Shown one piece after another: positions 49,475 through 60,090 of a stretch of DNA of 64,000 nucleotides. The translations under genes were made by a program, and so were the position numbers. Each line of letters opens with the position of its first letter. The first letter of the stretch is position 1. The stretch is taken from positions 8,289,954 through 8,353,953 of the forward strand of contig OX459097.1 of the NCBI GenBank assembly GCA_949775045.1. The letters run 5' to 3'. The DNA is from Metridium senile (lineage: Eukaryota; Cnidaria; Anthozoa; Actiniaria; Metridiidae). The notes beneath the pieces are model-generated. The model was not told the origin of the DNA, made no database searches, and saw only the letters and a list, made by a program, of their open reading frames with translations.

Positions 49475-49600
49475 CTTAAGCTACACGGAAAGAAGAGAAG
49501 TCGAAACAAGGATGCGAGGTCACTGGGAATCGAACTCGGGACCTCTCGCACAGAACGCCGCGCACTAACCAACTGTACCATCCTTGCTGAACGACAAATG
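49075..49600 (-). mobile_element. tRNA-derived SINE, interrupted by a MITE
   Basis: The minus-strand 5' part reads GGATGGTACAGTTGGTTAGTGCG... with an A box and, 30-40 bases on, GGTCCCGAGTTCGATTCC as B box (about 49522-49590). These are the RNA polymerase III promoter boxes of a tRNA-related SINE. The body continues through GTCGAAACAAGG and ends near AGCCGAAGC...; a diverged copy lies at 57055-57190. The MITE at 49141-49430 splits it. Confidence 0.7.
49141..49430. mobile_element. MITE with CAGGGGCGGATCC ends
   Basis: CAGGGGCGGATCCAGGAT at the left and the inverted AAATCCGCCCCTG at the right, with flanking TCCCT on both sides (49136-49140 and 49431-49435). These ends resemble hAT-type non-autonomous elements, but the visible duplication is 5 bp rather than 8, so the superfamily is uncertain. 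G and C homopolymers lie inside. Confidence 0.75.
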
Positions 49601-49711
49601 AGTCAAAGATACCATTTCAATCAACCTCGTGGTGATCAAATTTCTTGTTTTTCGATGATCAATTCAATTCTGTTAGGAAGCAAATATATAGAAATCTAAA
49701 CAGAGTTTAGA

Positions 49712-49823
49712 TTAATGGCTGGTTTTCACTAGGCATAAGCATTAGCTAAACACAAGAAAACGAACATGTTTGTTTCTCTTATGCTTATTTCTTATGCTTA
49801 TGCCTAGTGAAAACCAGCCTTAA
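49712..49823. mobile_element. TTAA-flanked MITE, 112 bp
   Basis: TTAA at both edges, ends TGGCTGGTTTTCACTAGGCA and its inverse, with an AAGCATAAG-type interior. Similar to the GCTTATG-rich piece at 58912-59050. Confidence 0.8.
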
Positions 49824-50530
49824 GCTATCGCGAATGTCAAATGCAGCAAAAAAAGGAAGAAAAATCGAATGAAAATAATTAGAGTTGTGTTGGAGGGCGA
49901 GGGGGGTTCCAGTGGTTCTTAAAAGGTCTTTGCAAGGGACAGAGCATTTGATTGGATGTGGGCTTATTCTCCACAAAAATATCGAATTGAAAGGATCCGA
50001 TCCTTTAAGCCATCGTGAATATCAAATGCGGCGCACAAAAAATCGAACAATAAAAAATAATTAAAGCATGTGGTGGGAGTGTCCAGAAGTGCTTAAAAGG
50101 TACAAAGAAAGGGACAACATTTGATATTTGATTGGAGGTGGGTTCAAGTTTATTTCTCCACAAAAACATCGAACAATTGAAAGAATCCAATCCTTTATAA
50201 AGCTATCGCAAATGTTAAATGCAGCAAAAAATAATCGGACAATAAAAAATAATTGAAGTTGGGAGGGACAGATCATTTGATATTGGATTGGAGGTGGGTT
50301 AATTCTCCACAAAAATATCGAACAATTGTAAGATTTTGATCCTTAATCTATCTCTAATGTCAAATGCGGCCAAAAAAATGAACAAAAAGAAATAATCAAA
50401 GTTGTGTTGGAAGGGTGCAGAGGTGCTTAAAAGGTACAGAGCAAGGAACAACATTTGATATTTGATTGGAGGTGGGTTAATTCTCCAAAACAATATCGAA
50501 CAATTGCAAGGTTCTGATACTTAAGCTATG
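49819..50530. repeat. Decayed tandem repeat, about 150-190 bp units
   Basis: Four units beginning TTAAGCTATCGCGAATGTCA (49819, about 50006, 50195 and 50341). Each contains AATTATTGAA/ATAATTA pieces, ACATTTGATATTTGATTGGA and TTCTCCACAAAAATATCGAA. Units are considerably diverged. Confidence 0.75.
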
Positions 50531-51087
50531 GCTTAAAAGATAAATAAAGGACCTTGGGCGGAAAAGATTACGAGCTAATTTATAATTGGCACAAACGATC
50601 GGTAATATAATGAAATTGTATATAATTGGCACAGCTAATCAAAGTCAAAGTTTTCGTTGAGAGGGACGTAAATGGGATTCATATTACGCCATTGGGTATA
50701 ACAAAATTAAATAAACGTTAGATAGATAGATTCCTTTTTTCAACATCATTTAATTAATATTTAGCTTTATCATAAAACTAGTCATGGACGAGTAAAAATA
50801 ACGCAGGAGTAGGACTGGATCGAGTAAAAACATCCAGTGATATTTTTACTCGTCTATGACTAGCATTTCAAATACAAAAATATTTTGCTTTATATCTGGT
50901 GGTTGGATAATAAATAACTTATTATCTTATCAACTTGCTTCTTTATATCTTTATATTGGACAGTTTGATGAGTAATATGGCTGGATATTTTACTCGACTG
51001 GCCTAAAGTGCTCGTCAAAATACAGCGTCTCACTCGTACAATATCCATCCAATTACACATAAAACTGTCCAATATAAAGATATAATA

Positions 51088-51230
51088 CTGAGTCCCCTTC
51101 ACAGTCCCCTGTCATCTTTAATAGTTGCCAGGCCTTTGCATCAAAGCGAGACGAACGTTGAGCTTGCAATGATAGAGACACGTGAATAATTGTCCGGCAA
51201 GATGCTGCAGGGAATTGTGAAGGGGACAAT
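51088..51230. repeat. GAGACGAACGTTGAGCTTGC repeat, copy 2
   Basis: Flanked by inverted GTCCCCTTCACAGTCCCCTG and GGGAATTGTGAAGGGGAC, so probably a small inverted-repeat element. Shares the core with 15440-15540 and 53528-53710. Confidence 0.7.
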
Positions 51231-51249
51231 TATACTAAATTCTTTAATT

Positions 51250-51380
51250 AGAACCCGTGAAATAGATATTATACTAATACAGCTTAGCCGTCTTTAATTC
51301 TATTGTTTTCTTTTGTGTCTATTTGACTGTTACACCTTGACTATTTAATTTTTTTTCACGGGTTTAATGTCTTCACTCTA
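51250..51380. mobile_element. MITE, CCCGTGAAATAGATATTA family, copy 1
   Basis: CCCGTGAAATAGATATTATA at the left and TTTCACGGGTTTAATGTCTT at the right, very similar to 57781-57926. Lies just past the DUF229 stop. Confidence 0.7.
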
Positions 51381-51408
51381 TCGCATCATTTAATGAATAT
51401 CTAGCTTT

Positions 51409-54400
51409 CTATTTCTTTTTACGTCCCGCCGCTAGAGTTACGTTAACTTCAATAACCGCTTTGTCTTTTAAACCAACTTTCGTTACTCTTGCTGAAAAAA
51501 TAAACCTGATCCCTATTGGAACATCAACAATAAATGGGCCTTCAAGCGAAAGTTCAACGTCATTGGATCGTACATCTATTTTCACTTTGAACACTTGTCT
51601 GTGACAGACGTTTGCTAGTTCGTAAGCATAGCTGATCTTCTTGTGTGACCTTGTGATAAGATAAAGACAGCCTTGTTTACCGACTTTCAGTGGAGTAATC
51701 GTTTGACTGCCGAGATATTCACGACCTGAAGGAGCCATTAATTGTGTCACATTCAGACGATCAGACGTCTGATTTTGCTCCTTTGGCGCCGACGAACATG
51801 TACAAAGTTTCAGCGATACACCTTTATCAGCGCATGCGCCGTATGAACCATACCTCGATAAACGATCAAAGTGGTTGAGCTTGATATCCAATGAGCGTCG
51901 AGAGTCGGCATCACGTGATTGCACCTCGACGTTGAACGTTTCCTTCTCTTTTAAATTTGCCGCGCCAACCAAGATTAGCATTGAGGTATATAAAAAGGTT
52001 GAATCGCGCCTTTCGCGGACATCGTTATATCCGACCGCACGCAATCGAAGACATGATCGAGGATATAACGTTCGTTCTGACCCTTTCGAACCTTCAATCA
52101 ATTGTTTGTCTAATTTGTCGTTTAGCATTCCCACAGCGTACTCAACCAAGGCAAGTTTCATATCGTCGTTCTTAACAGGCGTATCCCATCCCTCACACAC
52201 ACAAAGGTTAGGTCTTCGAAGCTCAATATCATTGCAAGTTCGGTTTGCAGATATGGGTGCAAATAGCCCCCTTGGTTGGACACGCCCAGTTAAGGGGTGC
52301 CGGAGTGCCATTATGGATTGATGAAGCTCAATAACAGTAAAAAGCCTTTGCTGGTTAATATCCAGTGCGTACAGAGCCTCTTGTCCTAAACGATTTGCTA
52401 CCTTGTTAGGGATAATCATAAAAAGATGGGGGTGATAAATCTCGAATCGTCCCTCGATGATATCGACTGTATATCTCGTGTATGTATTCCCATGATCTGC
52501 CAGCAATATGGTGATAGTGTCTTCTAACAAAGACAATTCCTTGACGTATTCTAATAGAGTTAAATCATGTGACTGTATTCTCCGTCCAGTGTGATCGTGC
52601 CCAACGTTGGAAGCCATGTAACTGACCAACGGTAAAGCATCAGGATCGGATGAGATGGCTTTTAAAGTGTTCAAGGTATAGTTAAAGAAGAATTCATGTT
52701 GGTAGCGACCGCCGTAACATATTTGGATAGGATTATAGAAAGGGTGGGTTGTCTTGTATACGTATTCAAGAACTTCACAGCTTGAATCAGTCAAACCTAA
52801 ACAAACACACAAATACCAATTGGATTAGTCTCAACTGGCCTTTTCCAAAACGAGTAAAGGACTGGGTACTAGTTTCCCTAATAATATAAAAGAGCAGATC
52901 AAGATATATAAGATTCCTGAGATTTGGTGCTTTTGGTTGGATATTAAACAGCCATTCAAAACTGCCCAACAGGCGTCCTTCCAAACAATACATTTCCTTC
53001 TATTTTTAGGCATTTTTATGAGGCTGTATCTTGGTCAGAATACAACCAAATGCAACCAAACTCAGGAATCTTACATATCTTGATGTGCTCTATTTGCCTT
53101 TTCCATATCGAGCAAGGGACTAGGCAGAGTGTGAAAAACTAATTTGATTATGGTTCCAGAAAAAATAACCCCGTCTCGTGGGAGAGTAACCAAATATAAG
53201 CTTATTGACCAAGTTTCAGGACGTTTGGCTAAATAGTGAAAACATTCTTCCAAACCATACATTCTTTATATTTTCGATAAAAAAAAAATACCATAATTTC
53301 GTTACAATTTGCACAGACTTGTTCAAACTTTCAATTCTTACTAATCTGTATTTGTTCTTTCCTGTGAAGGGGTTTATTTCTTGATTAAATTAATTTTGAG
53401 AAACTTGTTTCCAGTCCTTTGCTCGATATGAAAAAGGCTAATTTAATTATGAGGTTCATTTCTCAATTACATTAATTAGGGAAACTAGTACCCAGTCCTT
53501 TATTTGTTTTGGAAAGGGACAATAGTCTTCTTCATAGTTCCCTGCGCCATCTTGAAAGGTAGCCGAGCCTTTGCATTGAAGCGAGACGAACGTTGAGCTT
53601 GCAATGATAGAGACGCGTGAATAACTGTCCCGGCCGTGAAATTGTTAAAAGGTCTCTATCATTGCAAACTCAACGTTCGTCTCGCTTCGATGCGAAGGCC
53701 CGGCTACCCGGTTTTAAGATTCTTTAAGTTTTTAGGGGCTGTTTATATGAAAGCGAGTTGTCCCTGCTAGCCGCGGGATAACTATTGTTTTGAATTCCCT
53801 GGGAAACTCAAAACAATAGAGTTATCCCGGCTGGCAGGGACAACTCGCCATCATATAAACAGACCCTAAGTTTCGTTCCATTCCCCTACGGTCCACTGCT
53901 CTCGTGGGGAATGGAAAGAGATTAAAAACGGAGACTACTATTCCTCAGTAAGGACTTACCCGCGTGATCGATGAAGTTTTCTTGGAGTCTTTGCTGCAAG
54001 TGGTCCCAGTTCGATGCTTCTAAATCCATTTTTAAACCCCAGACTGCTTTCCAGCACAAGTCTTCCTGCCACATCGTCTGAAATCCAGCCTTTTTGAACG
54101 CACCGAATAAAGTTCCCGGTTGAACAGAATGTGAGCCCGTCCGATCTAGAGGAAGCAATCTCCCATTGAACAGCGCATGCGTGTTTTCCGTAGTATGACC
54201 TTCTACTGCTTGAAATAATTCAAAGTCAAAAACTCGAGCAGGAGCAGTGCCGGGATTACTAGTCCAGTCCTTGAATAATTCCACCGTTTTTGGCAAAGAT
54301 CGATAGAAATGAGCCCGTGATACAGAATCGGACAGCAGAATGTTAACGTTGATGACATTCTTATCACGTGACCTGGTGACATTTTTCTTGATAGTCAATC

Positions 54401-55025
54401 GCGGGTCAATGGGCAGAATTTGTGAGATACTAACCGGTTTTGGCTTGTTCGACGTGCAGCGAATTACAACAAAGTGTATTTTCCTTTTAATGTTATCTTT
54501 AACGACTCCCAAAACACCTTTTTCAAGATCACCAATAGTTTGATAAGTTCCTGCACTAGTAATTTTACCGCTACGAACAGTGAAGACTTCTAAATTACGC
54601 GATTTATTGTGTTCTGTGCAAACGGGATTACACTTCACTTGAAAGTCGTACATCGTTTCATTCGCAATAGATTTAACTTTAAACCCACATATATTATCCC
54701 CAACGGGCGGTTTACAACTAGTAAGACTAGGATCCAACTTATATACCCTTTCTACCATTTTTATGGCGTCTTCGCTTGGTATATGTGGCGTACAATTGCC
54801 ATACTTCAATTTCTTGGTTTTATCCAGGAAATCTTGTGATAAATTATGCTTCATGTCGGCATTTTTTAAGATTTTATACAAAGGTAAAAACGCCTCGCTT
54901 TCGTATGAGAGAAAGAGCGTTAATCCAAATATAAAAATTATCAAAAGTAATAAGGTTGTTCGGAGGCGGTTTCCATTTTGTAGAAAAAGAAGGCATTTCT
55001 TGAATGGTAAATACACTGAAGTCAT
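51409..55025 (-). CDS. DUF229 sulfatase-fold type II membrane protein, 2 exons
   Basis: Exons 53960-55025 and 51409-52796 join in phase to 817 residues. A single hydrophobic segment near residues 23-41 (TTLLLLIIFIFGLTLFLSY) follows a basic N-terminus, so the protein is likely a type II membrane protein with a lumenal or extracellular catalytic-type domain. DUF229 belongs to the alkaline phosphatase/sulfatase superfamily. Visible landmarks: LLSDSVSRAHFYRSLPKT at the nucleophile region, QAVEGHTTENTHALFNG, WQEDLCW, SNVGHDHTG and LLADHGNTYTRY with a metal-binding D-H. Substrate unknown. The ATG at 55023-55025 is preferred over a GTG just upstream. Confidence 0.9.
53528..53712. repeat. Foldback copy of the GAGACGAACGTTGAGC repeat
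   Basis: GCGAGACGAACGTTGAGCTT at the left and its inverse (CTCAACGTTCGTCTCGCTTC) at the right, about 45 bp apart. Lies in the single DUF229 intron. Confidence 0.75.
53732..53869. mobile_element. 138-bp MITE in the DUF229 intron
   Basis: Ends TTAGGGGCTGTTTATATGAA and ATATAAACAGACCCTAA, with longer inner arms including GCGAGTTGTCCCTGC and GATAACTATTGTTTTGA. Almost fully self-complementary. Confidence 0.8.
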
Positions 55026-55579
55026 CACGAAATGAAGTGGGAAGTAATTACGAGTGGCACTTGTACTTTATTCTGTAAATAAAAAGTTAGAAAGTATATT
55101 AAAAATATGGAAATGCCAGATAATAATAGAGGTTTATTGAAAAATAATGTGAGTTGAGTTTGTTTGATGTGTTGTTCTCTAACATGCCAAGAGGGTTTTT
55201 TCTCAGGGTAATCCGGTTTCTCTTCCCTCAGCAAAAATCAACATGTGAGGAGTGATATATGAAAAATATTTAGGGCCTGTTTACATGGAGATACTCAAAT
55301 GAATGTAGAAAAATGAAAAGGAATGTATTTATGAGATATGGTTAATATAGTTAAGTATAAGTTTTGGAAGCACTGATAATAATAATAATAATTTAATAAA
55401 TTTATAGAGCGCTATATAATTACATTCTATAGCGCTTAACAGCTAAAGCAATTATTATGTACATATATGTTTTAACAGGCATTAGAATATAAAAATAACA
55501 TAAAAATATATATAGAGAGAGTCAAGTCCATTAAAGTTACTAAAAAATAAATGAAAACAATCCGTGAGTAATAGGATAT

Positions 55580-55794
55580 TTATAAGCCATATGCTTTTTT
55601 AAATAAGTACGTTTTCAAGTGTTTCTTGAAGTTATTCAGATCTTTACACAGTTTCAGCTCTCTTGGTAAACTGTTCCATAGTATTGGTACCATGTGTTCA
55701 AACGATCTTCCACCAAAAGTGGTATTCTTAATTCTGGGAACACTTAGATCATTGATGTAACATCCACAGAACCTTTGTTCTATGTGATAAAAGG
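55580..55794 (-). mobile_element. LINE C-terminal fragment
   Basis: Minus strand reads VPRIKNTTFGGRSFEHMVPI followed by LWNSLPRELKLCKDLNNFKK... LKTYLF. The 'TFG.R.F....P.LWN.LP......L..FK..LKT.LF' pattern marks the end of CR1/L2-like RT polyproteins. It is cut off by the MULE-like element at 55795. Confidence 0.75.
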
Positions 55795-56382
55795 ACATCC
55801 TGTAAACCACGGACTGGACTGGACCCAGAAAACACGGACTGGACTGAGTCCGTGTTTTACAAATCGTTGTAAAACACGGACTGAGTCCGTGTTTTACAAT
55901 GATTTGTAAAACACGGACTGACACATCAGATAAATAAGGTTATCAGATTAGTAACATGATAGAGTCACGTACAGATAACACAATGCAACGCAACTCACAG
56001 AACAACAACTACCGCTCACGATTACCAGTCGTTTCGCTACTTCGCACTTTCGCTACCAGTACATTCGCTACTGAAAAGGTTCTTTCGCTACTCAAAAATC
56101 CTAGATTTGCTTTAGCGAGAAATATGTATTTTTGTCAAATATTATATTTTGAGACCGTGAGCGGTAGTTGTTGTTCTGTGATTTGCGTTGCATTGTGTTA
56201 TCTGTACGTGACTCTATCATGTTACTAATCTGATAACCTTATTTATCTGATGTGTCAGTCCGTGTTTTACAAATCGTTGTAAAACACGGACTGAGTCCGT
56301 GTTTTACAACGATTTGTAAAACACGGACTTAGTCCAGTCCATGTTTTCTGGGTCCAGTCCAGTCCGTGGTTTACAGGATGCC
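55795..56382. mobile_element. 588-bp foldback element with 9-bp duplication, MULE-like
   Basis: Arms of about 225 bp from ACATCCTGTAAACCACGGAC inward, with tandem GTCCGTGTTTTACAA/TTGTAAAACACGGAC units. The spacer (about 56020-56157) contains TTTCGCTACT repeats. GATAAAAGG directly repeated at 55786-55794 and 56383-56391 is a 9-bp target duplication, as for Mutator-like elements. No transposase. Confidence 0.85.
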
Positions 56383-56390
56383 GATAAAAG

Positions 56391-56578
56391 GCGCATTTGC
56401 ACAGGATAAGCCTCGATTTGTTGTAAAACATTCACACATTCCAAGCCAAGCACGGGTAAATACTACAGCTAAACAATAGAAAACACATTTGAATTTACTC
56501 CGAATCGAGATTATCCCTGTGCAAATGCGCCTTTTGTCAAATTGTATACAGCCGTGCTAGATAACATGAAACTGAGTC
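56391..56578. repeat. GCGCATTTGCACAGG-family repeat copy
   Basis: GCGCATTTGCACAGGATAAG at the left and CTGTGCAAATGCGCC at the right, ending near GCTAGATAACATGAAACTG. Same family as 5950-6113 and 23915-24440. The MULE-like element has apparently inserted at its left edge. Confidence 0.7.
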
Positions 56579-57019
56579 CAGTAAAAACCCGTATATAAGA
56601 ACCACTATTTTAATTTCGAGTTTAGGCTAAAGTGGTTCTTATATCATTGGTATTTAGTGAGAAATTAGGCTAAGGTGGTTCTTAACTGGTTCTTATTTAC
56701 AAAGCAAAAACAATTTCCGTTATGTAGTGTTTTTTTATGTTTTATCAGTAAATCGTTATGTAGAAGCATCTGAATGATAAATGTATTCTCATTGAGAAAT
56801 AATTGATAATACATTTGTAAAACATTTTTCTTGGATTGATTTTAAATTTGGTCATGTTCAGACTCAATTTATATTTTTTTTCAAATGACCAAATAAAATT
56901 TATATAAGAACCAGTCTAATTTTTTAGGCTAAAGTGGTTCTTTTTTAACAGGTGCTTAAAAAGCAAATTTTAGCCTAGTCGTTCTTAATCCACTGGTTCT
57001 TATATGCGGGGTTTTACTG
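56579..57019. mobile_element. MITE with CAGTAAAACCCCGCATATAAG ends
   Basis: Left CCAGTAAAAACCCGTATATA, right inverse of CAGTAAAACCCCGCATATAA, TA after the right end. GGCTAAAGTGGTTCTTAT is repeated several times inside. Probably mariner-type. Confidence 0.75.
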
Positions 57020-57054
57020 TATTCAAAAGTCGTTGACTAAAACTATCATATTTA

Positions 57055-57190
57055 ACGTCAGAAATCCTTTTAGCCGAAGCGAATATTCCTCTTTGCCGCA
57101 GGCTACATGGAAAGGAAAGAGGTCGAAACAAGGGATTGACCTCGGAACCTCTCTCCACCGAGAGCCGCCTAATAACCAATCGTAATTATC
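57055..57190 (-). mobile_element. Second, diverged SINE copy
   Basis: Shares TTTTAGCCGAAGCGA, GAAAGAGGTCGAAACAAGG and a decayed tRNA-like end (CCGAGAGCCGCCTAATAACC) with the SINE at 49075-49600. Confidence 0.55.
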
Positions 57191-57536
57191 AATGTTTGCA
57201 TATTTTTGCCTTGATATTGGATTCAGAATCTACCACTGCAATTGCTTACCAAAATATGCTATGAAAAAATTACTAGCAAGAGAAAAAATACCGACACCCT
57301 TTACGGTCATCGATTCAACATCTGCCATTACAATACTTGTCATGCTGATAATAATTCAGTAACAGGTACGACAAAATATAAATATGTCATGAATAAATTG
57401 ATAAAGAGAAAATATAAACGATAGGTAATATAATGAAATTTGTAATACCGTAAAAAATGTTGACTTAGAGAAAATATCATACCCACATTGTTGCTACAGC
57501 GTTTTGAAAGTAGCTATTAGTTAATCACTTTTATGT

Positions 57537-57679
57537 TAGAGTACAAACACTAAAAGTGTGCAATACTTTGTACTATTTACCACTAAATAGTGTTGATTAA
57601 ACAATAGAGAACAAAAGAATTTGCATAATTTAGCCGTATTTAGTGGTATTTATGTTGCACACTTTTAGTGTTTGTACTC
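57537..57679. mobile_element. 143-bp MITE, TAGAGTACA family, copy 2
   Basis: Nearly identical to 24092-24236, with ends TAGAGTACAAACACTAAAAG and the inverse. Confidence 0.85.
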
Positions 57680-57780
57680 CAGTTACCATCAAATACGATT
57701 AAATATGCTATGAATAAATTGATGAGAAAAAATACCGCTGAATTTGTGTCTACTCTCTAATTTTTCTGCTACAATCGACG

Positions 57781-57926
57781 TTAGAGTGAAGTCATTCACC
57801 CGTGAAATAGATATTAGACTAATACACCTTAGCAGTCTAGAATTCCATTGTTTTCTTTTGTGTCTATTTGACTATTACGCCTTGACTATTCAATTTTGTT
57901 TCACGGGTTAAATGTCTTCACTCTAA
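57781..57926. mobile_element. MITE, CCCGTGAAATAGATATTA family, copy 2
   Basis: The most complete copy: TTAGAGTGAAGTCATTCACC at the left and the inverted ACGGGTTAAATGTCTTCACT...CTAA at the right. Relatives at 51250-51380 and 16503-16945. Confidence 0.8.
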
Positions 57927-59715
57927 TGTTCATGAGTTGAACGGAACACAACTTTTGTTAGACTTGCTAATCCAGAAGAATAGCGAGCTTACTTTGCCTT
58001 GTTTTTCTTGTTAGACTTGTTATTGGGCGACTAAATTTATGATACATGTATACTTCCAAGATGTCTAGTTTGAAGCCTGAAGACAAGTGATACCAGTGCG
58101 ATGTGTAAGGATATCTCTATGACTATTATTTGGTCTGCTTTAGGAAAACTCTCAACATGTTCATTCAAAATGCGTCGTATCGATTACCATCAACACAGGA
58201 AAGACTACAAGATTAGTTTTGACTACACACAACGAAGTTAAGTCGCTGTCAATCACCTACGGTAGTATAAACTTGAACGCGGTCAAGGCACGACAAGGAA
58301 CGTCAAAATCTTGGAAACATCAACGGGCTATATTATAATTAACGGGTGAATTATAATTACTTTGAACTGAAGAATATAGCTTTTGATAAGAATTTATTTC
58401 CAATGCTGTTCTAGCGCATAACATTATAAGCGTAACATTATAGCGGCCGCTTTAATTAATTCGAGGGCGGCGCTTATTCGAGTAAATACGGTCACAGTAA
58501 ACAGTAGTAATGGATTCTGAACACCTGCGTACATGTAGTCATTATTTAATACGAGTAGTAAAGGTGCCTATTTCTCTATACATCTATTTGAAAAAAAGTG
58601 TCGCAACTGAAGCAACAAGCATTAAGCCAAGACCGAAATGAATAATGATTTGGTGCTGGTAATGAAATCAGTTTTCAATTTTGTTAAATAATGAAAATAC
58701 TCACATTTTGTAACATTTCTTTAGAAAACAAGCCAGCATTCATTTTGGTTTTGGCCTGCTGCTTGTTCAAATTCTCCAACGAATAAACGAGTAAATAGTG
58801 TACATAAAAATAATGCTGTAACGGCCTCAGTATCAGTGTTTCGTTTTTATCATTTTCTTTCACCGCAATGCACACACGATGACACAATTAACAAAATAAA
58901 CAAACATCAAGCCTGGTTCACACAAGCATAAGCATAAGCAACATACACAGAAACGCATTTCTCGACAAGGCGGGAGAAAAGACAAGGGCGGCTAATGAGC
59001 AAAGCGCAACTACGTCTGCGTGACGCTTATGTCGATACTAGTGCGAACCAAATTTAAAGGATTACTCCGGCTGAGCCTCGATGTTTTTTTTTTTGGCTTC
59101 ATTTTCATACAATCGTAAAGGATCGTATGATCCTACATACGATCGTCTCTTTGTAGGTTTACGATTAACCCTATCACGACCATAAAACAAGAACAACGTT
59201 TTACTTCCAATTGCAAGATCAAACTACGATTGTGCAATATTATACGATTATAACTTTAGTCATAACTTTTACAATTTCCTCGAATCTGATTGGTTGACAG
59301 ACTGCTCTATTTTACCCTAATCAATCTTGTTTCAGTGTAATCGGACAGTGTAATCGGACAGTTGGCTGTAATCGGACAGTTGTTATCGGACAGTTTTATG
59401 AGCCAATGATTTTACTGCTTTCAGATTAATCAACCAATCACTGATTTGATACAAATCACTATAGCAACGAAAATTATTATTCTCAAAAAATGAGGTTTTT
59501 TTCAAAAATGGAGGATTTTTTCAACTATTTTTTTGCTGTCATTTTTATTAGAAACCCCACACATTTTTCTCTGAAATTGTAATAGTTATGATTAATTGGT
59601 AATCGAACTTTGTGTCGTCCAATTCTGTCTGTAATCATACTCGTGATAAACAAATCGGACTCCCGCTGCGAACAGACCGAAATGGACTCCACTCAATCCA
59701 ATTACTATCATATAT

Positions 59716-59947
59716 AAGGTAGTCGTACCTATTATCGCGCACATCCTATTATCGTTACAAAATAATATATACCTTCTATTCTGAGTAAAAGTTTATTGAA
59801 AAAAGTGGACCAAAAAAGTTGGTTGCAACAGAATAAGTAGCCATAGTTGTTTTATTTAACTTTGAAACAGTTTTTTAGAAGATATATAATATTTTTTTAC
59901 GAAAAGAACGATAATAGGATGTGCGCGATAATAGGTACGACTACCTT
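59716..59947. mobile_element. MITE with AAGGTAGTCGTACC ends
   Basis: Terminal inverted repeats of about 40 bp starting AAGGTAGTCGTACCTATTAT, nearly perfect, in a TA-rich site. 232 bp, non-coding. Confidence 0.85.
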
Positions 59948-60041
59948 ACATATACATACTTGAAAGACGCAGTCTTCGTTTGGTTACGATCCCACTATGC
60001 GGTCTTAAAACAGATTTTAAAAAGCATGTTCCATTTTCAAG

Positions 60042-60051
60042 ATCCGATTCA

Positions 60052-60090
<39 letters not shown>

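Larger units (their letters stand above)
46773..51408. other. Intergenic region upstream of the receptor gene
   Basis: It must contain the receptor promoter and the 3' region of the DUF229 gene. No host gene could be supported. 46773-48480 is unique-looking AT-rich DNA with only short domain-less open frames. A poly-G run lies at 48509-48526, and 48540-48810 is rich in CTATTC/ATTCTA. From 49075 on it is mobile DNA (SINE, MITEs, a tandem repeat). Confidence 0.55.

Noticed and set aside
49073..49699. 208-codon plus-strand open frame
   Set aside because: It runs through a SINE, an inserted MITE and homopolymers. No domain and no splice context.
51875..52321. 148-codon plus-strand frame
   Set aside because: Antisense shadow of DUF229 exon 2.
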